Positions 44,923 to 54,876 of a stretch of DNA of 64,000 nt are shown here, piece by piece. How positions within the stretch are numbered: the first letter of the stretch is position 1; each line of letters starts with the position of its first letter. Location: contig JADKDU010000010.1 in the NCBI GenBank assembly GCA_016714495.1, positions 68,285-132,284 of the forward strand, written 5' to 3'. The notes under the pieces are model-generated. The model was not told where the DNA came from, searched no databases, and saw only the letters and a list, made by a program, of their open reading frames with translations. Made by a program: the position numbers and the translations under genes. The DNA is from Hyphomonadaceae bacterium. Its GTDB lineage: Bacteria > Pseudomonadota > Alphaproteobacteria > Caulobacterales > Hyphomonadaceae.

Positions 44923-45882
44923 TCAGAGCATCAAGCGACCTGAACCGGCTTCCTTGCAGAAATCGGGTTCGGGCGGCACGTACACTTCTCGAAAGCAGGC
45001 GTGGCGCTTCGGGTCAAAGCACGCGCGTATCCAGTCAAGCACCGCTTCGCTCGACTTCGTGTTGCGCATTCGCTCGGTGTAGGCCAGCCAGAAAGCCACA
45101 CTGGCAAGCGGTTTGATGTCGATCAGCGGCTTCAATCGCGGTTCGCACTCAGACACGTAGCTTGGCATGGCCGCAATACCTGCGCCTGACGCGCAGGCTT
45201 CCATCAAAATCGTACTCGTATTGGTTTCCATCGTGTTGGGCAGGATAGCGCCCCAGGCGGCAGCGGCGGGCCGCCAGCGCTCTGATTGATATTCTTCGCC
45301 GGACAGCCTCAGGCACGCGTGTGCCTGCAAGTCAGACATCGCCTTTGGCTCGCCGTGCCGAGAAAAATAGCTCGGTGAACCATAGAGAATGTAGTGAAGC
45401 CAACCCAGCTGCCGCGACACCACGTTTGCAGCGCTGGGCTGCTCAAACTGAATAGCAATGTCGGCTTCCCCTTCAGCCAGGTTCGGCGTCGTTGGAAGCG
45501 TCTTGAAAAAGATACGGACGTTGGGATGAGCCGACAAAAGTTCTGGCAGATGGCGAGCCAGCCAGTAAGTCGCTATGCCGTCCCGCGCGCAAATGACGAT
45601 ATGGTTCGGGCTGCGGTCATTGGCGCAGTCGATGATCGTCTGAACCGAGTCAGACATGGTGCGCGCCGACCTCAAAATGTCCTGTCCGACAACCGTGAGG
45701 CCAAGCCCCCGATTTGATCGTTCAAACAGCTGATGGCCCAAGGTCCGCTCCAGCTCTTCGAGGTCCTTTGACACTTTGCCATAGCTGCAGCACAGGCTTT
45801 TGGCGGCAGCGTTAATGCTGCCTGTGTCGGCCACGGTCTGGAAGACTTTAAGCCGATCCCAGTCGAGTTTCGCCCCACCCAC
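44923..45882 (-). CDS. LysR family transcriptional regulator
   Basis: A 319-aa regulator. The N-terminal winged HTH shows WDRLKVFQTVADTGSINAAA and SYGKVSKDLEELERTLGHQL with FERSNRGLGLTVVG; the C-terminal part is a LysR substrate-binding domain (VICARDGIATYWLARHLPEL; GEADIAIQFEQP). Genes of this type are often placed between traF and traG in trb-type elements, so it may control transfer genes; its inducer is unknown. It is divergent from traG with 280 bases between. Confidence 0.87.
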   Translation of the reverse strand: MGGAKLDWDRLKVFQTVADTGSINAAAKSLCCSYGKVSKDLEELERTLGHQLFERSNRGLGLTVVGQDILRSARTMSDSVQTIIDCANDRSPNHIVICARDGIATYWLARHLPELLSAHPNVRIFFKTLPTTPNLAEGEADIAIQFEQPSAANVVSRQLGWLHYILYGSPSYFSRHGEPKAMSDLQAHACLRLSGEEYQSERWRPAAAAWGAILPNTMETNTSTILMEACASGAGIAAMPSYVSECEPRLKPLIDIKPLASVAFWLAYTERMRNTKSSEAVLDWIRACFDPKRHACFREVYVPPEPDFCKEAGSGRLML

Positions 45883-46162
45883 GTTCGCTCCTTTTCAACC
45901 ACCCCCTGGCGGAAAAACTGGGAAGCGAAGCCGCGCCATCACGCCTAAGCCTAGCCAATCGACTGGCTGAGTGTGCGCGATGGACCCGTCTCTCCCCCCG
46001 TTAAGAAATTATCCAAGCAAGGTGCGGACCACGCTCACCTTTTCCGTTCAGCGCGCCGTCATCGCGATGCGCCCACGCCGCCAAGCCATGCGCGACCTGC
46101 CCCAAGGAAACGCCGGCGCAAGCGCATCGCCGGCGGCACCGCGCACCGACGGCGGCCGACCA

Positions 46163-48139
46163 ATGAGCGCGGGAAGGATCTACTGGGGACAGATTGTCTG
46201 CGTGCTCGGCGCGTGTCTCGCGAGCCTGGCGGCCACGACCCAATGGACAGCTGAAGCGCTCGGACATCAGCCGCAGCTCGGTCCGCCCGATGCGGTCATG
46301 TTCGATCTTCGTCTTTACGCGCCGTGGAAGTTCTTCCTGTGGTGGTATTGGTTCGACGCCTATGCACGGGACATCTTTCAGGCTGGCGCCCTGATCTTTC
46401 TTGTCGGTGCAGGACTCTCAGTTGCAACGGCCATTGGCTTCTCGCTGTGGCGATCGCGTGAAACCAAACAGTCTGACACCTACGGCAGCGCACGCTGGGC
46501 AACGACACGCGATATCAGGCGCCTCAGCCTGAACTCCGGCGACGGGGTGATCCTCGGCGCTTGGCGCAACACCCTCCTCCGCCACGATGGCGATGAGCAT
46601 GTGCTCGTCGTGGCGCCCACCAATACAGGCAAGAGCGTTGGCGTCTCTCTGCCGACAGGCCTTGTGTGGCGACACTCCTACATCGCCCTTGATCTCAAAG
46701 GTGAGAACTGGACCGTCACATCCGGACTACGCGCGTCCTTCGGGCCCGTGTTCCGCTTTGCGCCCACCGAATCCGGCGCGCATCGCTACAACCCCCTCAC
46801 CCAGATTCGCCAGGGCGAAGCCGAGGTGCGGGACGCACAAGTCCTCGCCGATATGCTGGTCGACCCCGAAGGCGCACTGCGCGAACGCAGCCACTGGCAG
46901 CTGCGCGCCTTTGAGCTTCTCGTCGCCGCCATTCTCTGGACGCTCTACGCGGAAGAAAAGAAGACCCTGTCCCGCCTTGGGGAATTGCTCGCAGATCCGA
47001 AGCGTCCGGTCGCTGATCTGCTAGAGGAGATGCTTGAGAAACAGATCAAGGACGGCGCCCCGCACCCTGTCGTCGCTTCCGGCGCGCGCCAGCTTTTGGA
47101 CATGGCTGAAGCTGAGCGATCGGGCGTCGTCTCGACGGCGTTGGGCTACCTCACGCTATATCGTGATCCCGTTCTCGCGCGAGCTACCGAAGTCTCTGAC
47201 TTCTCAATTGAAGACATCATCACCGGAGAGCGCGCCATCTCGCTCTACCTGGTGATTCCGCCCGAGGAGATCTCGCGGCTCAAGGCGCTGCTGCGTCTCG
47301 TCCTGAACCAGATCCTCAAGCGCTTGACCGAGATCGCAGCGGAAGAGAACGGCAAGGGGCGCCGCGTCCTCCTCATGCTGGACGAGTTTCCCCAGCTCGG
47401 GAAACTCGACTTTTTCGAGCACGCCCTCGCCTATATCCGCGGCTACCGGATCAAGGCCTGCCTGATCGCGCAGTCACTGAACCAGATTGCTCAGGCCTAT
47501 GGCGAGCATTCGTCGATCCTCGACAACGCGCATATCCGTGTCGCCTTCGCCTGCAACGACGAGCGCACCGCCAAGCGTATCTCCGACATGCTGGGCGTCA
47601 CGACCGAGACACGCGCCCAGATGAACTATGCCGGCTCGCGCATGGCGCCGTGGCTCGGCCATACCATGGTGTCGCGGCAGGAAGTGCCACGGCCATTGCT
47701 GACGCCCGGCGAGGTGATGCAGCTGCCATCTGACGAGGCGCTGGTCCTAACGGGGGGCGCTCCGCCGATCCGCGCGAGAAAGGTCCGCTATTTCGCCGAG
47801 CCGGTGTTCAAGGAGCGCATCCGTCCGCCATTCGCCTCGCCGCGTCTTGGGGGAGACGGTATCGCGACGAGCTGGTCGGGATGTATCGCGCCGCACTTGC
47901 CTCCATCAACGACGCCGTCCCCACGCCCAGTTTCACCGCGTTCGCAGAAGAACCGCGCCGCCGGGCTTCATCAGAAGTCGTTCGACTTCTCGTCGCCTGT
48001 AGAGACCACGCTGACGCCTTCTCCAACAGACACGCCTGTCGCGGCGCCCGAAGACGAGTTAGGCGCGGCGCTCGCCGGCCCCAGCGTCTCTAAGACCGTA
48101 TTCGCCCTCGATCCCGACACATTCGACACCAGCTTGTGA
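46163..48139 (+). CDS. traG: Conjugal transfer coupling protein TraG (VirD4 family)
   Basis: A 658-aa type IV coupling protein that links the relaxosome to the mating channel. Two N-terminal helices (GQIVCVLGACLASLAATT; AGALIFLVGAGLSVATAIGF) are followed by TYGSARWATTRD, Walker A APTNTGKSVGVSLPTG, Walker B LLMLDEFPQLGKLD and the late KACLIAQSLNQIAQAYG. The ATG at 46163 is preferred as the family start, although the frame is open to 45971. The last 90 residues are low-complexity and unlike usual TraG tails, so an indel near 47850 is possible. It overlaps the CopG gene. Confidence 0.9.
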   Translation: MSAGRIYWGQIVCVLGACLASLAATTQWTAEALGHQPQLGPPDAVMFDLRLYAPWKFFLWWYWFDAYARDIFQAGALIFLVGAGLSVATAIGFSLWRSRETKQSDTYGSARWATTRDIRRLSLNSGDGVILGAWRNTLLRHDGDEHVLVVAPTNTGKSVGVSLPTGLVWRHSYIALDLKGENWTVTSGLRASFGPVFRFAPTESGAHRYNPLTQIRQGEAEVRDAQVLADMLVDPEGALRERSHWQLRAFELLVAAILWTLYAEEKKTLSRLGELLADPKRPVADLLEEMLEKQIKDGAPHPVVASGARQLLDMAEAERSGVVSTALGYLTLYRDPVLARATEVSDFSIEDIITGERAISLYLVIPPEEISRLKALLRLVLNQILKRLTEIAAEENGKGRRVLLMLDEFPQLGKLDFFEHALAYIRGYRIKACLIAQSLNQIAQAYGEHSSILDNAHIRVAFACNDERTAKRISDMLGVTTETRAQMNYAGSRMAPWLGHTMVSRQEVPRPLLTPGEVMQLPSDEALVLTGGAPPIRARKVRYFAEPVFKERIRPPFASPRLGGDGIATSWSGCIAPHLPPSTTPSPRPVSPRSQKNRAAGLHQKSFDFSSPVETTLTPSPTDTPVAAPEDELGAALAGPSVSKTVFALDPDTFDTSL

Positions 48140-48585
48140 GTAGCCGCGTCATGGTCCGCACCAAGATAACCGCACGCATCCCGCCTGACCTGGCCGACTC
48201 GCTTCGGCGCATCGCCGCTCTCAAGGACCGGAGCGTGTCGGATGTGGTCGAAGACGCGATCATCCGCGCTTTCTCGGATCGGAGCGAAGCCGAGCATGCG
48301 GCCCTGACCGTCAAGCTCGACAGCATTGCCCGTCGTCTTGGCAGCATCGAAAAATCGCAGGAGACGCTTTTCGAACTGTCGGCTCATACGGCACGATTCG
48401 CGATGAGCGTGGCGCCGGACATCCCTGACATGGACCGTGCGGCGCTCAATGCACGTGGATCTGCACGGTTTCAAAATGTTATCGCCGCCATCGCCGCCCG
48501 CCTGAGCAGCGGCAAAAGCGTCTGGAAGGAGCAGTTCGCAGAGCCTGCGCCTGGCCAGCCAACAGTTGGGGTAGCGGCCGAATGA
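48136..48585 (+). CDS. CopG family ribbon-helix-helix protein
   Basis: A 149-aa protein with an N-terminal ribbon-helix-helix: VRTKITARIPPDLADSLRRI then AALKDRSVSDVVEDAIIRAF. A coiled-coil-like part follows (LDSIARRLGSIEKSQETLFE). It sits between traG and trbB, overlapping both by four bases, as in many trb elements, and may autoregulate the transfer operon or act as an auxiliary DNA-binding protein. The start is a GTG at 48136; the ATG at 48151 is an alternative. Confidence 0.8.
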   Translation: MSSRVMVRTKITARIPPDLADSLRRIAALKDRSVSDVVEDAIIRAFSDRSEAEHAALTVKLDSIARRLGSIEKSQETLFELSAHTARFAMSVAPDIPDMDRAALNARGSARFQNVIAAIAARLSSGKSVWKEQFAEPAPGQPTVGVAAE

Positions 48586-49571
48586 GCGCGCTCAACTCCT
48601 CAACCTCCGATCCATCCCGCGGTCTCGCCATGCTGGCGACGGCGCTTGGCCCAAGCATCACGACGATCCTGCTTGCGGCGGATACGATCGAGGTGATCGT
48701 CAACCCCGATGGCCGCGTCTGGGCCGAGCGTGTCGGGCGCGGTCGCGAATTTGCCGGCTTCCGTCTCGAACCCACGGAAACGGAGCGGGCTATAAGGCTG
48801 ATCGCTACGCTGACGGGCGCGGAAGTCACGCGTGACAGGCCGATCGTCTCTGCTGAGCTCCCGCCGCGCGGCGAGCGCTTCGAAGGATTGCTACCTCCCG
48901 TCGTGAGGGCGCCCTGCTTCGCCATTCGCAAGCCCGCCAGCCAGATCATCAGCCTCGACGATTACGTCGCCAGCGGCGTCATCAACGATGCGCAGCGCTT
49001 GGAGCTGAAACGCGCGATTACTGATCATGCGAACATCATCGTCGCCGGCGGCACGGGATCGGGCAAGACGACGCTTGCCAACGCGCTTCTTGCCGAAATC
49101 GCCGCCCTTAGTGAGCGCGTGGTCATTCTTGAAGACACGCGCGAGCTGCAATGTGCGGCCGAGGACGTTGTCGCGCTGCGCACGCAGCCGGGCTCTGTCA
49201 CGTTATCTGATCTGGTGAGATCGACGCTCCGGTTGCGGCCTGACCGGATCGTGGTCGGCGAGGTTCGTGGGCCTGAAGCGCTCGACCTGCTCAAGGCCTG
49301 GAACACCGGGCATCCCGGCGGGATCGCCACGCTGCATGCCAACTCCGCGCGGGCCGCACTTGCGCGGCTTGAGCAGCTCGCCATGGAAGCCTCGACCAGC
49401 CCGCCAACGGCGTTGATCGCCGAGGCGGTAGACCTCGTCGTCTTCATCGAGCGCGGCGGCCCTGCGGGCCGCCGGATTTCAGAGATCTACGCGCCCAAGC
49501 TTGACCAGCTTGGGGCGCGGGAACCCGCAGCGCCTGGGTTGAAGGCGCATCGATCACCCAGTGGAGCATAG
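48582..49571 (+). CDS. trbB: P-type conjugative transfer ATPase TrbB (VirB11 family)
   Basis: A 329-aa hexameric secretion ATPase. The N-terminal domain includes VIVNPDGRVWAERVGRGREF; the catalytic part has Walker A VAGGTGSGKTTLANALL, the Asp box ILEDTRELQC, Walker B RPDRIVVGEVRGPEALDLL and the His box GHPGGIATLHANS. It powers pilus assembly and substrate transfer at the inner membrane. The start overlaps the CopG stop (ATGA), and trbC follows after two bases, so translation is coupled. The frame is intact. Confidence 0.95.
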   Translation: MSALNSSTSDPSRGLAMLATALGPSITTILLAADTIEVIVNPDGRVWAERVGRGREFAGFRLEPTETERAIRLIATLTGAEVTRDRPIVSAELPPRGERFEGLLPPVVRAPCFAIRKPASQIISLDDYVASGVINDAQRLELKRAITDHANIIVAGGTGSGKTTLANALLAEIAALSERVVILEDTRELQCAAEDVVALRTQPGSVTLSDLVRSTLRLRPDRIVVGEVRGPEALDLLKAWNTGHPGGIATLHANSARAALARLEQLAMEASTSPPTALIAEAVDLVVFIERGGPAGRRISEIYAPKLDQLGAREPAAPGLKAHRSPSGA

Positions 49572-49573
49572 AA

Positions 49574-49906
49574 ATGACGATCAGCTTTCGCACCATACTG
49601 AGGACAGCGCCGCTCGTCCTGATTGCCCTGGCTGCAACCGGCGCGGCGCAAGCCGCAACCGGCGGCGCCGGCGGCGCCATGCCGTGGGAGGGGCCGCTGA
49701 CTGCGGTCATGGACTCCATCACCGGCCCGGTGGCGCGGATCATCGCAATCCTCATCATCGTGGCGACCGGCATGACGCTCGCCTTTGGCGATGTCGGCCA
49801 GGGCTTCAAGAAGCTGCTGCAGATCCTGTTCGGCCTCGCGATTGTGTTCGCTGCGACGAGCTTCTTCCTGCCGATGGTCGGCGGTGGCGGCGCGGTTCTG
49901 CCCTAG
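49574..49906 (+). CDS. trbC: Conjugal transfer pilin TrbC (VirB2 family)
   Basis: A 110-aa major pilin precursor. It has a long signal sequence (residues 1-30, ending AQA), then GGAMPWEGPLTAVMDSITGP and two hydrophobic helices (ARIIAILIIVATGMTLAFGD; LLQILFGLAIVFAATSFFLP). After processing by signal peptidase and probably TraF, subunits form the conjugative pilus. The gene lies in the trb operon between trbB and trbD. Confidence 0.9.
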   Translation: MTISFRTILRTAPLVLIALAATGAAQAATGGAGGAMPWEGPLTAVMDSITGPVARIIAILIIVATGMTLAFGDVGQGFKKLLQILFGLAIVFAATSFFLPMVGGGGAVLP

Positions 49907-49944
49907 CTCCAACGCCGGCAGGGCAGATCGATGCGCGACCTCAC

Positions 49945-50208
49945 ATGAGAGATCCAAGGGACGTTCCAGGCTATCTCGCACCCGTGCGACAGGCGCTCAC
50001 TCAACCCATCCTCATGGGCGGGGCGCCGCGCCCCTACGCCATCCTCAACGGAACGCTGGCGGCGGTCATCGCCTTCGCTGGCGCGCCACTGTTGGGCATA
50101 GCCGTGGGCGTCGTGGGTCACATCGTCGGGGTCTTTCTCGCCAGGAAAGACCCCGACGCCATCGACGTCCTGAAGCGCGCGATGCGCGTTCCAAATCGAT
50201 TTGATTGA
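49945..50208 (+). CDS. trbD: Conjugal transfer protein TrbD (VirB3 family)
   Basis: An 87-aa inner-membrane protein. The ATG at 49945 gives the expected family form: VPGYLAPVRQALTQPILMGG, then APRPYAILNGTLAAVIAF and a hydrophobic segment (LGIAVGVVGHIVGVFLA), ending DPDAIDVLKRAMR. VirB3-type proteins work with the TrbE ATPase in pilus assembly. The larger frame to the left runs through trbC in a wrong frame and is discarded. It sits 38 bases after trbC. Confidence 0.88.
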   Translation: MRDPRDVPGYLAPVRQALTQPILMGGAPRPYAILNGTLAAVIAFAGAPLLGIAVGVVGHIVGVFLARKDPDAIDVLKRAMRVPNRFD

Positions 50209-50236
50209 CCGGCGCCTAGCCACAGGAATCCCGTCC

Positions 50237-52747
50237 ATGATCAGTTTCGCTCCTTACGCACACCAGCCGAACCGGCTCGAGGATTTCCTGCCATGGGGCC
50301 TCCTGGTCGCGCCGGGCGTCATTCTCAACAAGGACGGCTCGTTCCAGAAGACGGCGCGGTTCCGCGGGCCGGACGTTCGCTCGTCAACACCGGAGGAGCT
50401 CGTGTCCTTCGTCGCGCGCGTCAACAATGTCTTTCGCAGGCTGGGATCAGGCTGGGCCATCTACATCGAGGCCGAACGCCGCGAAGTGACGGACTACCCT
50501 TCAGGCGCATTCGAGGATGATCTGTCGCGGCTGATCGACAGCGAGCGGGCGGCAGCCTTCGAGCAGGCGTCCTCGCAGTTCGAGACCATCCACCATCTTA
50601 CCCTGCAATGGACGCCAGCGCCCGATTCCAGCCGCAAGGCGTCGAGCTTCTTCTTCGAACTCGACCAGGACAAGAAGGCGACCGCGTCAAAAGCCGAAAC
50701 CGCAAAACGTGGACGAGCGGGCAAGGCGATCGACCACCAGATAGCGAGGGAAGCGCTGGAGCAGTTCGAAAAGAGCTGCGGCTGGGCGTTCGGCCTGTTC
50801 CAGGCAATCGTCGCCGAATTCCATGCGCTCGATGACGACGCGACGCTGACCTATCTGAAGCGCACGGTATCGCCCCGCGCGACGCCCGTCCGCGCGCCGG
50901 CGGCATCTGCCTTTCTCGACGGCCTGCTGTGTGACGCGCCCCTCGTCGGCGGCGTTGCGCCAATGCTGGGCGACAAGCACCTGCGCGTCCTCACCATCAA
51001 GGGCTTCCCACCCTTCACCAATCCCGGCGTGCTCGACGACCTCAACGCACTTGGCATGCCTTATCGCTGGATGACCCGGCACCTTTGCCTTGATCGCGGC
51101 GAGGCCGAACGGGAACTGACCAAATGGCGCCGCCTGTGGTTCTCCAAGCACAAATCGCTCTCCGCGCTGGTCAAGGAGATGTTGACGAAGGAGCAGGCGA
51201 CCTTCTCCAACCCAGACGCCATTGCCAAGACCGAAGAGGTCGATGCTGCGCTGCAGGAGGTCGGATCAGAGCTGATCGGCTTCGGCTTCTTCACCTCGAC
51301 CCTTGTCGTGATGGGGGCCACGCCGCAGGAGGCGGACGAACGACTGCGCGTCGCCGAACGCATTATCTCTGCGCGCGGCTTCGCCACGATCGCCGAGACT
51401 CTCAACGCCGTCGAGGCCTGGCTGTCCAGCCTGCCCGGCCATGCCTGGGCCAATGTCCGTCATCCCATGGTCTCGACGCTGAACCTCGCGCACATCGCGC
51501 CGCTGGCGACGCCGTGGGCGGGAGATCCGTGGAACCGGCATCTCGACGCACCGCCGCTGGCTGTCACCCGGACCGACGGATCGACGCCGTTCCGTCTCGA
51601 CCTCCATGTCGGTGACGTCGGCCATACGCTGGTCATCGGGCCTACAGGCGCCGGCAAGTCGGTATTGCTCTCCTTCCTCGCGCTACAATGGCGACGCTAT
51701 CCGAACGCGCAGGTCTTTGTGTTCGACAAGGGCGGATCGGCGCGGGCGGCGATCCTCGGCATCGGTGGCGACGCCATTGATCTTGGCGGCGGCGCAAATC
51801 CTGCCTTCCAGCCGCTGGCGCGCATTGATGATCCCCCCGCCCGGTCGGCGGCGCTCGAATGGGTGATGGGGCTGCTCGGGCAGGAAGGCGTCGTCCAGAC
51901 GCCAGAAATGCAGGAGCGGGTGTGGTCGGCGCTCGGCTCCCTTGCCAGCGCGCCACGCGAACAGCGTCACCTGACCGGCCTGCGCCTGCTCGTGCAGGAC
52001 GCAGAGCTTCAGGCGGCACTCCTGCCTTACACGCAGGACGGCGCCTATGGCGCGATTTTCGACGGCGCGGAGGATCGCCTCAAGCTTTCCGACGCTGTCC
52101 TCTTCGAGATGGAAGAGATCATGGCGCGGCCGAAGGCGGCGGCGCCGGCCCTGCTCCATCTCTTCGACCGGCTGGAAGAGCGGTTCGACGGGCGGCCCAC
52201 GCTGCTGGTACTGGACGAGGCCTGGCTGTTCCTCGACTCGCCGCTCTTTGCGGCGCGCATCCGTGAGTGGCTGAAGACGCTGCGCAAGAAAAATGTCGCC
52301 GTGGTGTTCGCCACCCAGTCGCTGGCCGATGTCGCCGACAGCGCTATTGCGCCTGCGTTGATTGAGTCCTGTCCGACCCGGATCTACCTGCCAAACGAGC
52401 GCGCCTTCGAGCCGCAGCAGCGGCAGGCCTATGAGCGTTTTGGCCTCAACGAGACCGAGATCGAGCTAATCGCCACTGCCCAGCGCAAGCGCGACTATTA
52501 TTATGCCAGCCCCAAGGGTCGGCGACTGTTCGAACTCGATCTTGGACCGGTGGCCTTGGCCTTCTGCGCCGCCTCCGACTCAACCTCCCGCGAGTTGATC
52601 AGCCGCCTTGAGATGCAGGCAGGCGCCGTCGCGTTCTGGCGCCGCTTCCTCAAGGCACGCCAGCTCGCCTGGGTGCTCGAAGCGCTCGACGGCCCCGACG
52701 ATCACCCCCTCCCGCGCACCCGCCGCATTCCCGAACACGCAAGCTAA
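50237..52747 (+). CDS. trbE: Conjugal transfer ATPase TrbE (VirB4 family)
   Basis: An intact 836-aa VirB4-type ATPase that drives pilus assembly and substrate passage. The start MISFAPYAHQPNRLEDFLPW at 50237 matches the family. Walker A is GPTGAGKSVLLSFLALQW (near residue 470), Walker B is TLLVLDEAWLFLDSPLF, and VVFATQSLADVADS and CPTRIYLPNERAFE follow as in other TrbE proteins. It lies 28 bases after trbD and 15 bases before trbJ. Confidence 0.95.
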   Translation: MISFAPYAHQPNRLEDFLPWGLLVAPGVILNKDGSFQKTARFRGPDVRSSTPEELVSFVARVNNVFRRLGSGWAIYIEAERREVTDYPSGAFEDDLSRLIDSERAAAFEQASSQFETIHHLTLQWTPAPDSSRKASSFFFELDQDKKATASKAETAKRGRAGKAIDHQIAREALEQFEKSCGWAFGLFQAIVAEFHALDDDATLTYLKRTVSPRATPVRAPAASAFLDGLLCDAPLVGGVAPMLGDKHLRVLTIKGFPPFTNPGVLDDLNALGMPYRWMTRHLCLDRGEAERELTKWRRLWFSKHKSLSALVKEMLTKEQATFSNPDAIAKTEEVDAALQEVGSELIGFGFFTSTLVVMGATPQEADERLRVAERIISARGFATIAETLNAVEAWLSSLPGHAWANVRHPMVSTLNLAHIAPLATPWAGDPWNRHLDAPPLAVTRTDGSTPFRLDLHVGDVGHTLVIGPTGAGKSVLLSFLALQWRRYPNAQVFVFDKGGSARAAILGIGGDAIDLGGGANPAFQPLARIDDPPARSAALEWVMGLLGQEGVVQTPEMQERVWSALGSLASAPREQRHLTGLRLLVQDAELQAALLPYTQDGAYGAIFDGAEDRLKLSDAVLFEMEEIMARPKAAAPALLHLFDRLEERFDGRPTLLVLDEAWLFLDSPLFAARIREWLKTLRKKNVAVVFATQSLADVADSAIAPALIESCPTRIYLPNERAFEPQQRQAYERFGLNETEIELIATAQRKRDYYYASPKGRRLFELDLGPVALAFCAASDSTSRELISRLEMQAGAVAFWRRFLKARQLAWVLEALDGPDDHPLPRTRRIPEHAS

Positions 52748-52762
52748 CCCAGGAGACCACCC

Positions 52763-53502
52763 ATGCCCAGATTTTCACTTTCCTCCGTGCTGCGGGTCAT
52801 TCTTGCAGCGGCGCTTGTCGGCCCCGTGGCCGCGCCCTCCCACGCACAGCTCGCGGTTATCGATCCGCTGAACCTCATCCAAACGGCGCTCAATGCGGCG
52901 CGGGCGCTGGAGCAGATCAACAATCAAGTCACCCAGATCACTAACCAGGTGAGAAGCCTGGAGAACGACGCAAGGAACCTTACCAAACTCGGGGAACGGT
53001 TCGCTCCAGACTTTGTGCGGCAGCTCCAGGAACTCGACCAGCTGATCGACACGGCGGGCGGGATCGCCCTGCAGGTTCAGGAAACCCGCGACGCGCTCCA
53101 GGGCCTTTATAGCGGCCAGTATGCCGGCACGGATGTCGCCGCACGCGCCCGGTCGGCCGTGCAACAGATCGACGCCTCCCGGGCGGCGCTCCGCACCTCG
53201 CTCCTGGTGCAGGCCAAGATCACGGAACAGCTCCGGTCAGACCAGGGCACGCTTCAACGCCTTTCAACCGCCAGCGCCAATGCGACCGGCGCCCTGTCGG
53301 CGACCCAGGCGACGAACGAGATCCTGGCCTTCCAGGCTGAGCAGAGCATGCGCCTCCAGGCGCTGCTGGTCGCGCAAAGCCGGGCGGAAGCGGTTGAGCA
53401 GGCACGACAGATGGAAGTGCAGGCCGCCGCTCGCGCGCCCAGCATGCACATTTCTTCGGGACAGCGCAGACGGCTCATCCTGGCCAGAAGCCCTGGCAGT
53501 AG
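52763..53502 (+). CDS. trbJ: P-type conjugative transfer protein TrbJ (VirB5 family)
   Basis: About 245 aa when restored. It has a signal peptide (ending HAQ), then IDPLNLIQTALNAARALEQI, the coiled-coil segment NNQVTQITNQVRSLENDARN and a long helical body. As read the frame runs on to 53551 with an unusual tail; a single base lost near 53435 hides the likely end ARAQHAHFFGTAQTAHPGQK, with a stop at 53500-53502. TrbJ is thought to be a periplasmic or minor pilus component that contacts recipient cells. AGGAGA precedes the ATG. Confidence 0.85.
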
Positions 53503-53547
53503 CCAGCACGAGCGCATTCCAGTTCAGGGCAAGGTTAGGGGACGGAC

Positions 53548-54871
53548 GTGAACGACTTTTCTGCGATCGACGGCTTTCTGGATGTCTTCATCCGCTACAT
53601 CGATTCAGGCTTTGGCCTGATATCGGGCGACGTGACCTCGCTCGCGGTCATCCTCATCACCATCGACGTTACCCTCGCCGCGCTGTTCTGGGCGTGGGGC
53701 TCCAACACCGACATCATCCAGAGCCTCGTCAAGAAGACGCTCTATGTCGGCGCGTTCGCCTATATCTTCGGCAACTTCGCAATGCTGTCGACGATCATTC
53801 TCAACAGCTTCGCTACGCTGGGCCTCAACGCGTCCGCCGCTTCGTTCGGTCCGGCCGACCTCCTGAAGCCGGGGCTTATCGCGGCTGAGGGCCTCGCAGC
53901 GTCGCAACCTATCTTCGATCATATCGGCTCGATCGCGCCGGGTCCGCTCGAGTTCTTCGCCAACATGCCGGAGATCATCCTGCTGTCGATCGGCGGCATC
54001 ATCGTGATCAGGCGTTCTTCGTCCTTTCGATCCAGCTCTTCGTCCTCATCGTCGAGTTCAAGCTGACGACGCTCGCCGGGTTCGTGCTGGTGCCGTTCGC
54101 CTTCTGGAAGCAGACGACCTTCCTGGCCGAGCGCGTCCTCGGCAACGTCATCGCCTCGGGCATCAAGGTGCTGGTTATCGCCGTCATCATCGGCATCGGC
54201 TCGACGATGTTCTCGACCCTGAGGACGGCGCTCGACCCCAACGATATGACGATCGAGCAGGCATTCGCCGTCGTGCTGGGGTCAATGACCCTGATGGGCC
54301 TTGCCATCTTCTGTCCGCGGATCGCCGCTGGCCTCGTCTCCGGCGCGCCGCAGCTCTCTGCTGGCGCCGCAGTTGGAACCGCCCTCGGCGTCTCCGCCGC
54401 TGGCGCCGCCGCCACCATGGCGGGGACGGCGGCCGTCCGCACCGCTGGCGGCGCCGCTGCCGGAGCCGCAAACGGCGCGGCGTCCGCAACGGGCGGCCTC
54501 CGATCGGCGACCGCTCTCGGCTCGCTTCGCACAGGCCTTACCGGTCCCGCAGCAGCGCCGCTCAATGCGGCGGTCGGCCTCGGCGCCGCCGCCGTAGGCG
54601 GCGCGCGCCAGGCTGCAGCCAAGGTCGCCAGCCACTTCCAGGCCCGCAGCACCTCCGGCGCCCGCGCGGTCACCGGCGCATCTGGCGCCGCCACCCTGGC
54701 GCCAAGCCCGGCAGGCGCCGCCGCCTCATCAAGTCCGGTCAGCCCGCCTGGGCGAAACGTTTCCGCCGCGCCCAGCAGATGCGCGAAGGCGTCCTGATGG
54801 CGGCGCATACCATCGGCGCCGGCGATGGCGGCGGCGCATCCGAAGGCCCCAACCTCAAGAGCAGGGAGTAA
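53548..54871 (+). pseudogene. trbL: P-type conjugative transfer protein TrbL (VirB6 family), two frameshifts as read
   Basis: A polytopic inner-membrane channel protein of about 440 aa. It starts at a GTG with AGGGG five bases upstream. Membrane segments include VTSLAVILITIDVTLAALFW and, after restoring a C lost near 54010, VIQAFFVLSIQLFVLIVEFK and LTTLAGFVLVPFAFW. A long Ala/Gly-rich region follows, and a second lost base around 54700-54740 hides the normal end, WAKRFRRAQQMREGVLMAA through EGPNLKSRE, with a stop at 54869-54871. Both breaks are one-base losses. The next gene, trbF, begins five bases later. Confidence 0.85.
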
Positions 54872-54876
54872 ACCCC

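Noticed and set aside
54008..54808. 266-aa - strand frame over trbL
   Set aside because: Produced by the Ala/Gly-rich repeat-like coding of TrbL; low complexity only.
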